A stretch of DNA of 64,000 nt, from assembly GCF_003731765.1 (NCBI RefSeq), contig NZ_MOAL01000008.1, positions 682,001 through 746,000 of the forward strand, written 5' to 3'. A program made the position numbers and the translations under genes. Below, piece by piece: positions 27,791-38,843 of the stretch. This stretch comes from Pseudomonas chlororaphis (lineage in GTDB: Bacteria > Pseudomonadota > Gammaproteobacteria > Pseudomonadales > Pseudomonadaceae). Each line of letters begins with the position of its first letter. The first letter of the stretch is position 1. The notes under the pieces are model-generated. The model worked only from the letters and a program-made list of their open reading frames with translations. It was not told the origin of the DNA and made no database searches.

Positions 27791-29704
27791 TTAGTGGTCG
27801 GCAGCAGGGCCGCCGATAGGGGTTTCAGGACGCTCATTCTGCACTACCGGAGGTGTAGTACCCGAGCCGCCCTCCCAATCACGAGGTTCACGTGGCGGAC
27901 GCCCAGCCATGATGTCGTCAATTTGCTCGGCATCGATGGTTTCGTACTTCATCAAGGCATCGGCCATGGCATCCAGCTTGTCACGGTTGTCCGTGAGGAT
28001 CTGCTTGGCGGTGCCATAGCACTGGTCGATGATGCTGCGCACTTCAGAGTCGATCAACTTGGCCGTTTCAGCGGACAGGCTCGCCTGCTGACTGCCAGCG
28101 CTACGACCGAGGAACACTTCACCCTCTTCTTCCGCATACATCAAAGGACCGAGCTTCTCGGACAAGCCCCATTTGGTCACCATGTTCCGAGCGATCTGGC
28201 TGGCACGCATGATGTCGTTCGATGCGCCAGTGGTCACACCATCAAAGCCCAAGGTCATTTCTTCAGCGATACGACCGCCGTACAAGGAACAGATCTGACT
28301 GATCAGCGCTCGCTTGGACAGGCTGTAGCGATCCTCTTCGGGAAGGAACATGGTGACACCCAAAGCACGACCACGCGGAATGATCGAGACCTTGTAGACC
28401 GGATCATGCTCAGGCACGACGCGTCCGACAATGGCGTGACCGGCTTCGTGATAAGCCGTGTTCTGCTTCTCTTTTTCCGACATGACCATGGATTTGCGCT
28501 CGGCACCCATCATGATCTTGTCTTTGGCCAGCTCGAACTCTTTCATTTCGACAATGCGCTTGCCGGCACGTGCAGCGAACAAGGAAGCCTCGTTCACCAA
28601 GTTGGCCAGGTCAGCACCGGAGAAGCCCGGAGTACCACGCGCAATCACGGCAGGAGCAACGTCATCGCCCATTGGCACTTTGCGCATGTGAACCTTGAGG
28701 ATCTGCTCACGACCACGGATGTCCGGCAAACCAACCACAACCTGACGGTCGAAGCGACCTGGACGCAACAGCGCCGGGTCCAATACATCAGGACGGTTGG
28801 TTGCAGCGATGACAATGATGCCATCGTTCATTTCAAAACCATCCATCTCAACCAGCAACTGGTTAAGTGTCTGCTCGCGCTCGTCATGACCACCGCCCAT
28901 ACCGGCACCACGATGGCGACCAACGGCGTCAATTTCGTCGATGAAGATAATGCAAGGCGCGTGCTTCTTGGCCTGCTCAAACATGTCGCGAACACGGCTT
29001 GCGCCTACACCCACGAACATCTCGACAAAGTCCGAACCGGAGATGGTGAAGAACGGAACCTTGGCTTCGCCAGCAATAGCCTTGGCCAGCAAGGTCTTAC
29101 CGGTACCCGGAGGACCGACCATCAGCACACCGCGCGGGATACGGCCGCCCAGGCGCTGGAACTTGCCCGGGTCACGCAGGAATTCAACCAACTCGCCGAC
29201 TTCTTCCTTGGCTTCGTCACAACCTGCAACGTCCGCCAGGGTCGTTTTCACTTGATCTTCCGACAGCAGGCGAGCCTTGCTCTTGCCGAAGCTCATTGGG
29301 CCGCCTTTACCGCCAGCGCCCCCCTGCATCTGCCGCATGAAGAACATGAAGACGGCGATGATGACCAGGATCGGGAAGCTTGCGACCAGGAGCTGAGTCC
29401 AGATGCTTTGCTGTTCAGGCTGCTTGCCTTCGACGACTACGTGGTTATCCACCAGATCGCCGATCAGGCCATTGTCCTGAATCGCAGGACGAATGGTCTT
29501 GAAGCTGTCACCGTCGTTGCGCTTGCCGGTAATCACATAACCATCGACAGCTACACGCTCGACCTTGCCATCCTTAACTTGCTGGATGAAGTCGGAATAG
29601 TTGAGGGTCTGCGGCTCGTTAGGGCTGGAGAAGTTGTTCATCACCGTCACCAGGACAGCCGCGATGATCAACCAAAGGATCAGATTCTTTGCCATGTCGT
29701 TCAA
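27791..29704 (-). CDS. ftsH: ATP-dependent zinc metalloprotease FtsH
   Basis: Membrane-anchored AAA+ protease that degrades membrane proteins and regulators such as sigma-32. 637 residues: two N-terminal membrane helices (about 7-24 and 105-123), Walker A GPPGTGKT near 197, second region of homology GRFDRQVVVGLPDIRGR, and zinc motif HEAGHAIVG. The frame starts at TTG 29704 (FMet-N-D-M-A-K-N); AGAGGG is eight bases before it, whereas the alternative ATG at 29695 is 16-17 bases away. Confidence 0.97.
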   Translation of the reverse strand: MNDMAKNLILWLIIAAVLVTVMNNFSSPNEPQTLNYSDFIQQVKDGKVERVAVDGYVITGKRNDGDSFKTIRPAIQDNGLIGDLVDNHVVVEGKQPEQQSIWTQLLVASFPILVIIAVFMFFMRQMQGGAGGKGGPMSFGKSKARLLSEDQVKTTLADVAGCDEAKEEVGELVEFLRDPGKFQRLGGRIPRGVLMVGPPGTGKTLLAKAIAGEAKVPFFTISGSDFVEMFVGVGASRVRDMFEQAKKHAPCIIFIDEIDAVGRHRGAGMGGGHDEREQTLNQLLVEMDGFEMNDGIIVIAATNRPDVLDPALLRPGRFDRQVVVGLPDIRGREQILKVHMRKVPMGDDVAPAVIARGTPGFSGADLANLVNEASLFAARAGKRIVEMKEFELAKDKIMMGAERKSMVMSEKEKQNTAYHEAGHAIVGRVVPEHDPVYKVSIIPRGRALGVTMFLPEEDRYSLSKRALISQICSLYGGRIAEEMTLGFDGVTTGASNDIMRASQIARNMVTKWGLSEKLGPLMYAEEEGEVFLGRSAGSQQASLSAETAKLIDSEVRSIIDQCYGTAKQILTDNRDKLDAMADALMKYETIDAEQIDDIMAGRPPREPRDWEGGSGTTPPVVQNERPETPIGGPAADH

Positions 29705-29896
29705 TTAACTACCCTCTGAAGCAAGCTCCGCTACTGGCGCGCGCTTCGCATGATATTCACCGGCCTAACTTACTACATTACCTACAGCTCTGGCAGGCGC
29801 TGTCTGTAACCCTATGTGAAACGGAGACTACACAATATTCGCTTGATCTCACCGGGCGAAATACGAATTTACTATCGCCCTGGTCAAAAACTGCCT

Positions 29897-30526
29897 TTAT
29901 TCGCTGCGCCCACGAAAGCCGCGACCCAACAGGTACTGCTCACGAGAACGGTCGCGCGACGAGGTTGGCTTGCGCATCTGCACCTTGTCGAACATCTGCC
30001 GCACGCTCTTGTGGTACTCATCAAAGCCTTCACCTTGGAAGATTTTGATCAAGAAGTCGCCACCCGGACGCAATACACGGCCTGCAAGGTCGAGTGCCAA
30101 CTCGCACAGGAACATCGACCGCGGCATATCAACTGCCGCTAACCCACTCATATTGGGGGCCATATCGGAAATCACAAGGTCAACCTCGGAATTTCCCACG
30201 GCTTCGAGGATTTTTGCCAGGACGGCATCCTCGGTGAAGTCACCCTGAATGAAGGTCACATCCGGGATGCTGTCCATTTCCAGGATATCGGAGGCGATCA
30301 AACGCCCCTGCCCACCAATCAGACGACTGGTGACCTGCGACCAGCCACCCGGCGCGGCGCCGAGGTCGACCACGCTCATTCCAGGACGGATAAGGCGGTC
30401 CTTTTCCTGGATCTCCAGCAATTTGTAGCTGGCACGGGAACGATACCCATCTTTTTGCGCCATTTTGACGAATGGGTCGTTGAAGTGCTCTTTCAGCCAG
30501 TTAAGGCTTGTCTTGGAACGGGCCAC
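29897..30526 (-). CDS. rlmE: 23S rRNA 2'-O-ribose U2552 methyltransferase
   Basis: RrmJ/FtsJ-type methyltransferase acting on the ribosomal A-loop. 209 residues with the SAM-binding DLGAAPGGWSQV motif and the downstream KIFQGEGFDEY Lys/Glu elements. I choose GTG 30526 (VARSKTSLNWLKEHF), which has GAGG six bases upstream; a longer frame adds four residues. Upstream of ftsH, divergent from yhbY. Confidence 0.96.
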   Translation of the reverse strand: MARSKTSLNWLKEHFNDPFVKMAQKDGYRSRASYKLLEIQEKDRLIRPGMSVVDLGAAPGGWSQVTSRLIGGQGRLIASDILEMDSIPDVTFIQGDFTEDAVLAKILEAVGNSEVDLVISDMAPNMSGLAAVDMPRSMFLCELALDLAGRVLRPGGDFLIKIFQGEGFDEYHKSVRQMFDKVQMRKPTSSRDRSREQYLLGRGFRGRSE

Positions 30527-30631
30527 GGGCCACCTCAAAAATAAAACGGGTCGTGATTAACTGGGCGGCCCCGGACTCGCTCGGGTAAACTGGCCGCCGC
30601 TTTTTACAAGATCAGACGCAGGGGTCAGATT

Positions 30632-30940
30632 ATGCCGCTCACTCAAGAGCAGAAGAAACAGTACAAATCCATTGGCCACCATCTGAAACCAGTATTGACT
30701 GTGGCTGACAACGGTTTGACCGAAGGTGTGCTAACCGAACTTGAACGCGCTTTGAGCGATCATGAGCTGATCAAAATCAAGCTCAACATCCTCGATCGCG
30801 AATCCCGCCTGGCAGCCATTGCTGAACTGTGCAAGGCCGGCAAAGCGGATTTGGTGCAAGTCATCGGTAAAATGGCGTTGATCTACCGCAAGAACGCCAA
30901 GGTAAACAAGCAATTGTCGAACGTGCATCGTTTCAACTGA
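30632..30940 (+). CDS. yhbY: YhbY-family (CRM domain) ribosome-associated RNA-binding protein
   Basis: 102 residues forming one CRM domain, with the GxxG-type loop VADNGLTEGV and KIKLN. Associates with pre-50S particles in E. coli. Divergent from rlmE, and convergent with the DUF4149 gene whose stop is 12 bases away. Confidence 0.94.
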   Translation: MPLTQEQKKQYKSIGHHLKPVLTVADNGLTEGVLTELERALSDHELIKIKLNILDRESRLAAIAELCKAGKADLVQVIGKMALIYRKNAKVNKQLSNVHRFN

Positions 30941-30952
30941 CGTCGACAAGGG

Positions 30953-31357
30953 TCAAGGGTGTGCTTCGCGCACCCTGCCACTCCAACCCGGAACAGGCTG
31001 CAGCACAAGCAGCAAGCCGGAAAACCCCAGAACAAGATAGCTGAACAACTGCCATTGCTGCGCTCCTGGCCATGCCAGACGTATCACCAGATACATCGCA
31101 CACGCGTAAAGCGCCATCAGCAGCAGTTGCCCTCGCACATCCCGCCACAAGCTTCCCAGTCCCTCAGACTTAAGCAGCACCAGCGCCTGTAGAAACAGGC
31201 ACGCCGCTGCAAATCCAACCAGCAATGCACTGAGCAACGAAGTGATTTCTTCGACCAGCAGCGGCGCCAAGCCAATTTGCCTCAGCACCGGCAGCAGACC
31301 GATATGCAACAGCCACAGGCCGCCGACCCACAACATCTGAGTCAGCTGCCAAAGCAT
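30953..31357 (-). CDS. DUF4149-type small membrane protein
   Basis: 134 residues with four hydrophobic segments (about 5-25, 33-55, 65-85 and 95-115), ending in VPGWSGRVREAHP. It resembles the DUF4149 membrane family; function unknown. ATG 31357 lies one base after a strong hairpin and has no clear ribosome site, so expression may depend on coupling to greA, whose stop is 28 bases upstream. Confidence 0.8.
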   Translation of the reverse strand: MLWQLTQMLWVGGLWLLHIGLLPVLRQIGLAPLLVEEITSLLSALLVGFAAACLFLQALVLLKSEGLGSLWRDVRGQLLLMALYACAMYLVIRLAWPGAQQWQLFSYLVLGFSGLLLVLQPVPGWSGRVREAHP

Positions 31358-31380
31358 GGCGCCCGCATAGAGCGGGCGCC
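31358..31380 (-). terminator. hairpin after greA
   Basis: Perfect arms GGCGCCCGC / GCGGGCGCC around a five-base loop, five bases past the greA stop. No T run follows on the minus strand because the DUF4149 ATG begins there. It could limit read-through or hide the next start. Confidence 0.55.
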
Positions 31381-31385
31381 TTCTT

Positions 31386-31858
31386 TCAGATGTGACGGAC
31401 TTCGACAATCTCGTACTCGATAACGCCACCAGGCGTTTTGACGGACACCACGTCACCCTCTTCCTTGGCAATCAAGGCGCGAGCGATCGGCGAGCCGACG
31501 GAGATCTTGCCGAGCTTGATGTCCGCCTCGTCCTCACCAACGATCTGGTAAGTCACGCTTTCATCGGTTTCGACGTTGGCAATCTCGACAGTGGTGCCGA
31601 AGATCACTTTGCCAGTGTGCGGAATGCTCGTGACATCGATGACCACCGCATTTTGCATGCGCCCTTCGATATCACGGATCCGCGCTTCAACCATGCCCTG
31701 CTGTTCGCGGGCAGCATGGTATTCAGCGTTTTCTTTCAAGTCACCCAACTCGCGGGCCGTACCGATGTCCTGGCTAAGCTTCGGACGCACGACCTTGGTC
31801 AGGTGAGCATGCTCTTCTTCCAGGGCGCGCGCGCCCTGGACGGTCATTGGGTATTTGG

Positions 31859-31862
<4 letters not shown>
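31386..31862 (-). CDS. greA: transcription elongation factor GreA
   Basis: 158 residues: N-terminal coiled coil (ALEEEHAHLTKVVRPKLSQD) whose acidic tip enters the RNA polymerase channel, and the C-terminal FKBP-like domain (GSPIARALIAKEEGDVV). Rescues backtracked polymerase by stimulating transcript cleavage. Its ATG overlaps the carB stop by four bases. Confidence 0.97.
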
Positions 31863-35080
<3,218 letters not shown>

Positions 35081-35140
35081 GGGTTGTCACTCAAATCCGC
35101 AGGTCAGTCGGCAAGCCGTCTTGATCAAATCTCTGAAGCG

Positions 35141-35174
35141 CTGAAGGGGCCACCGGTGTCGGGGCCGCCTTCAG
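35141..35174 (-). other. carA-carB intercistronic hairpin
   Basis: Outer stem CTGAAGG / CCTTCAG with G-C rich inner pairing and a short loop, in the 104-base gap between carA and carB. No T run follows, so processing or mRNA stability is more likely than termination. Confidence 0.5.
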
Positions 35175-35184
35175 GGGCGAGCAA

Positions 35185-36321
35185 TCAGCGTCGCTTGGCC
35201 ATCTCGTTGATGAAGCGATCGAACAGCGGCGCCACATCGTTCGGGCCCGGGCTGGCTTCAGGGTGACCCTGGAAGCTGAACGCGCTCTTGTCGGTACGCT
35301 CGATGCCTTGCAGAGTGCCGTCGAACAGCGATTTGTGAATCGCGCGGACATTGCCTGGCAGCGTGGCTTCATCCACCGCAAAACCGTGGTTCTGGCTGGT
35401 GATCATGACCACACCCGTGTCCAGGTCCTGGACTGGGTGGTTGGCACCGTGGTGGCCGTGGCCCATTTTCACGGTCTTGGCACCGGACGCCAGCGCCAGC
35501 AATTGGTGACCCAGGCAAATACCAAACACCGGAATCTCGGTTTCCAGCACTTCCTTGATCGCCTTGATCGCGTAGTCACAAGGCTCCGGATCACCAGGGC
35601 CGTTGGACAGGAACACACCATCAGGATTGAGCGCCAGGACATCGCTCGCCGGCGTCTGGGCAGGCACCACGGTGACGCGGCAGCCGCGCTCGACCAGCAT
35701 GCGCAAGATGTTCAGCTTGACGCCATAGTCGAACGCAACGACGTGATAAGGCAGCTCGGAAGCGTCGATGGTAGCGTGGCTGTCGGTCTTCAGATCCCAG
35801 ACAGTGGAGCGCCACTCGTAGGATTCCTTGGTGCTGACGACTTTCGCCAGGTCCATGCCTTTGAGGCCGGGGAAGCCGCGAGCAGCAGCAATTGCCGCCT
35901 CTTCGGAAATGTTGTCACCGGCCATGATGCAGCCGTTCTGAGCGCCTTTCTCACGCAGGATGCGTGTCAGGCGACGGGTGTCGATACCGGCGATAGCCAC
36001 CACATTGTTGGCTTTCAGGTAGTCGGACAGCGACAGGGTGTTGCGCCAGTTGCTAGCAACCAAGGGCAGGTCGCGAATGACCAGGCCGGCCGACCAGACG
36101 CGATCGGACTCGGCATCTTCCGGCGTGGTGCCGGTGTTGCCGATGTGCGGGTACGTCAGGGTAACGATTTGTTGGGCGTAGGAAGGATCGGTAAGGATTT
36201 CCTGATAGCCGGTCATTGCGGTGTTGAACACCACCTCACCAACGGTTTGACCGTCGGCTCCAATGGCTTCGCCGCGAAAAATGCTGCCATCAGCAAGGGC
36301 GAGTATGGCTGGCTTAGTCAA
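35185..36321 (-). CDS. carA: carbamoyl-phosphate synthase small subunit
   Basis: 378-residue glutamine amidotransferase subunit. N-terminal CarA domain, then class I GATase with the catalytic Cys in FGICLGHQLLALASG and the His-Glu pair in GHPEASPGP. The start is TTG 36321, preceded by GGGAGG at five bases; there is no alternative ATG. A terminator-like hairpin lies about 50 bases upstream. Confidence 0.97.
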   Translation of the reverse strand: MTKPAILALADGSIFRGEAIGADGQTVGEVVFNTAMTGYQEILTDPSYAQQIVTLTYPHIGNTGTTPEDAESDRVWSAGLVIRDLPLVASNWRNTLSLSDYLKANNVVAIAGIDTRRLTRILREKGAQNGCIMAGDNISEEAAIAAARGFPGLKGMDLAKVVSTKESYEWRSTVWDLKTDSHATIDASELPYHVVAFDYGVKLNILRMLVERGCRVTVVPAQTPASDVLALNPDGVFLSNGPGDPEPCDYAIKAIKEVLETEIPVFGICLGHQLLALASGAKTVKMGHGHHGANHPVQDLDTGVVMITSQNHGFAVDEATLPGNVRAIHKSLFDGTLQGIERTDKSAFSFQGHPEASPGPNDVAPLFDRFINEMAKRR

Positions 36322-36366
36322 GAAGACCTCCCGTAAATAAAGCCTGAAAGGGCGATCGCAGGTTGC

Positions 36367-36404
36367 AAAAAAGCGGAATGACGTATAGACACGTCACCCC
36401 GCTT
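36367..36404 (-). terminator. leader terminator (candidate attenuator) of carAB
   Basis: In the transcript, arms AAGCGGGGUGACGU and ACGUCAUUCCGCUU pair over 14 positions (two G-U pairs), with a six-base loop and a U run at the 3' side. It lies between the inferred promoter and carA, so it must be bypassed for expression. Confidence 0.75.
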
Positions 36405-36424
36405 CTTCGTCGAATTATCTGCGC

Positions 36425-36446
36425 GCTTTTAGTGGACACACTAAAG
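36425..36446 (-). promoter_or_regulatory. upstream hairpin in the carAB leader
   Basis: CACTAAAAGC pairs with GCTTTAGTG around a four-base loop, immediately after the inferred carA transcription start. It could act as a pause or competing structure for the downstream terminator; this is inference. Confidence 0.4.
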
Positions 36447-36450
36447 CTGT

Positions 36451-36479
36451 AGCTTACAGAAAAAGGGTATTTTGGTCCA
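36451..36479 (-). promoter_or_regulatory. possible sigma-70 promoter of carAB
   Basis: TGGACC (minus strand, 36479-36474), 17-base spacer, TAAGCT (36456-36451). A moderate match, chosen for its position before the leader hairpins. Confidence 0.4.
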
Positions 36480-36532
36480 CCGCTAAAGAGCCTTAAAGGC
36501 AGAGGAATGCGACAGAACATCGCTTAGCGGGA

Positions 36533-36567
36533 TAAAACAGGGCCCGCGCATGCGGTCGAGCCCTGTT
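36533..36567 (-). terminator. intrinsic terminator of dapB
   Basis: AACAGGGC-type stem with inner CCGC/GCGG pairing (36536-36567) followed by TTTTATC on the minus strand, 11 bases past dapB. Confidence 0.75.
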
Positions 36568-36578
36568 ATAGATGCATC

Positions 36579-37385
36579 TCAACGCAGATCAAGCACATCC
36601 TGCATGTCATAAAGACCTGCGGCACGCCCATCCAGCCACAGAGCAGCACGCACCGCACCCTTGGCGAAGGTCATGCGACTGGACGCCTTGTGAGTGATCT
36701 CAAGGCGCTCGCCCTCTGAGGCAAACAGCACCGTGTGATCACCCACCACGTCACCGCCACGCACAGTGGCGAAGCCGATGGCTTCTCGATCGCGCGCACC
36801 AGTGTGGCCTTCGCGACCATACACTGCCACTTTCTGCAGATCCCGCCCCAGCGCATTGGCAATGACTTCACCCATGCGCAAGGCCGTGCCCGAAGGCGCA
36901 TCGATCTTGTGCCGGTGATGAGCCTCGATAATCTCGACATCCGCATCATCACCCAGCACGCGAGCAGCCATATCCAGCAGCTTCAGCGACAGGTTGACGC
37001 CAACGCTGAAGTTGGCGGCGAACACGATTGGAATATCCTTGCCCGCCTCAACCAGCAGCTGCTTTTCCTTCGCGCTCAGCCCGGTGGTACCGATCACCAT
37101 CGCCTTGCCCGCCTTGCGGCAAAACGCCAGGTTCTTCAGCATCACTTCCGGCAGCGTGAAGTCGATCAGGACATCGAACTCATCGGCGACCTTCTCCAGA
37201 CCATCAGACATCGACACGCCGATGCGCCCCAGGGACGCCAGCTCGCCCGCATCCGCCCCCACCAGCGAACTGCCAGGCCGCACAATCGCAGCCGTCAGCC
37301 CGGAAAGCGGTGAGCGCTGCTGCACAGCCTCGACCAACGTCCTGCCCATGCGCCCGGCAGCCCCCATCACAGCAATACGTCGCAT
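36579..37385 (-). CDS. dapB: 4-hydroxy-tetrahydrodipicolinate reductase
   Basis: NAD(P)H-dependent step of lysine and diaminopimelate synthesis. 268 residues; nucleotide motif GAAGRMGRTL at 8-17, catalytic EAHHRHKIDAPSGTA. ATG 37385 follows AAGGAG by five bases; a GTG two codons earlier overlaps that site and is unlikely. Directly after dnaJ, nine bases. Confidence 0.97.
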   Translation of the reverse strand: MRRIAVMGAAGRMGRTLVEAVQQRSPLSGLTAAIVRPGSSLVGADAGELASLGRIGVSMSDGLEKVADEFDVLIDFTLPEVMLKNLAFCRKAGKAMVIGTTGLSAKEKQLLVEAGKDIPIVFAANFSVGVNLSLKLLDMAARVLGDDADVEIIEAHHRHKIDAPSGTALRMGEVIANALGRDLQKVAVYGREGHTGARDREAIGFATVRGGDVVGDHTVLFASEGERLEITHKASSRMTFAKGAVRAALWLDGRAAGLYDMQDVLDLR

Positions 37386-37394
37386 ATGCACTCC

Positions 37395-38519
37395 TTACAG
37401 ATCGCCGAAGAAGCGCTTCACGCCTTCGAACCAGCCCGTCGTCTTCGGCGAGTGGGTGTTGTCATCCGCCAGGGAGCTGCGGAATTCTTCCAGCAACTCA
37501 CGCTGACGGCGCCCCAGATTGACCGGAGTTTCCACTGCAACGCGGCACATCAAGTCCCCAGCACCGCCACCCCGAACCGGAGCAACGCCCTTGCCACGAA
37601 CCCGGAATTGCTTGCCGGTTTGAGTGCCCTCAGGAATCTTCAGCTTGACCCGACCATCCAGGGTAGGAATCTCGAGCTCACCACCCAGCGCCGCATCGAC
37701 AAAGCTGATCGGCACTTCACAGAACAGATGCTTGCCGTCGCGCTGGAAGATCGAGTGCTCGCGCACATTGATCACCACGTACAGGTCACCCGTCGGCCCG
37801 CCCTGCGTGCCCGCCTCACCTTCGCCCGACAGACGAATACGGTCGCCGGTATCGACACCTGCCGGCACTTTCACCGACAGGGTCTTGTACTCTTCGACAC
37901 GCCCTTCGCCGTGGCACGAATCGCACGGATCGGAAATGATCTTGCCCTGGCCATGGCAGCGCGGGCAGGTCTGCTGCACCGAGAAGAAGCCCTGCTGCAT
38001 GCGCACCTGACCAATACCACCACAGGTCGGGCAAGTAATCGGCGAGGAACCTTTCTTGGCCCCGGAGCCGTCGCACGGCTTGCAGTTGACCAGCGTGGGA
38101 ACACGGATATTCACGGAGGTGCCGCGCACCGCCTCTTCAAGATCCAGCTCCAGGGTGTAACGCAAGTCGCTACCGCGCTGCGCACCGCCACGGGAGCCGC
38201 CACGACCACCGCCAAAGAAATCACTGAAGACATCACCAAAGATGTCGGAGAAGTTCTGACCACCGAAACCAGCACCGCCACCGCCCATGCTTGGGTCAAT
38301 GCCGGCATGCCCGTATTGGTCGTAAGCCGCACGCTTGCTCGAATCAGACAGTACTTCGTAGGCCTCGTTGGCCTCTTTGAACATCTCTTCCGACGCTTTG
38401 TCGTCAGGATTACGGTCCGGGTGGTGCTTCATCGCCAAGCGACGGTAAGCCTTCTTCAGCTCCGCCTCACTGGAGCCACGCTCCACACCCAACACTTCGT
38501 AATAGTCACGCTTTGCCAT
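37395..38519 (-). CDS. dnaJ: chaperone protein DnaJ
   Basis: 374-residue class A Hsp40: J domain with HPD (about 33-35), Gly/Phe-rich linker (GGGGAGFGGQNF), four zinc-finger CxxCxGxG repeats (CKPCDGSG, CPTCGGIG, CPRCHGQG, CDSCHGEG) and two C-terminal substrate domains. ATG 38519 gives MAKRDYYEVLG. Confidence 0.98.
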   Translation of the reverse strand: MAKRDYYEVLGVERGSSEAELKKAYRRLAMKHHPDRNPDDKASEEMFKEANEAYEVLSDSSKRAAYDQYGHAGIDPSMGGGGAGFGGQNFSDIFGDVFSDFFGGGRGGSRGGAQRGSDLRYTLELDLEEAVRGTSVNIRVPTLVNCKPCDGSGAKKGSSPITCPTCGGIGQVRMQQGFFSVQQTCPRCHGQGKIISDPCDSCHGEGRVEEYKTLSVKVPAGVDTGDRIRLSGEGEAGTQGGPTGDLYVVINVREHSIFQRDGKHLFCEVPISFVDAALGGELEIPTLDGRVKLKIPEGTQTGKQFRVRGKGVAPVRGGGAGDLMCRVAVETPVNLGRRQRELLEEFRSSLADDNTHSPKTTGWFEGVKRFFGDL

Positions 38520-38766
38520 AAGTCTTTGCACTCTTGAGGACGCTCGACAAGCCTCTCCTGAGCCCCATCAAACTCGCTGAGCCCCTATACAGGCCCGGAC
38601 CCAACTCACGTCAATTCAACGATCCTGGTCTTGGATAGACGGCCAACGCATTGACCGACAACTGCGGTAATAGCAGCCGAAAAGCAGGAGCATTTTCGAC
38701 CCTACCGCCAGCGCCCGAAACGGGTCGTGCGCCGCTAAAAATTTCACTAACTCCAGACACGCCAAC

Positions 38767-38784
38767 GCGGGAGCAAGCTCCCGC
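38767..38784. repeat. hairpin repeat in dnaK-dnaJ gap
   Basis: GCGGGAGC-AA-GCTCCCGC, of the GGGAGCAAGCTCCC type scattered through pseudomonad intergenic DNA. The 324-base gap 38520-38843 also has a CGAA-loop hairpin at 38805-38820 (ACCGCC/GGCGGT), just past dnaK; there is no gene. Confidence 0.55.
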
Positions 38785-38843
38785 GCGGCGACATCCTACC
38801 AGTCACCGCCCGAAGGCGGTCAACCGGCCGACCAACAAGCGAA

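Noticed and set aside
36314..36520. 68-codon frame across the carA leader, considered as a leader peptide
   Set aside because: It begins upstream of the likely promoter and runs through the terminator; no ribosome site and no obvious regulatory codon run.
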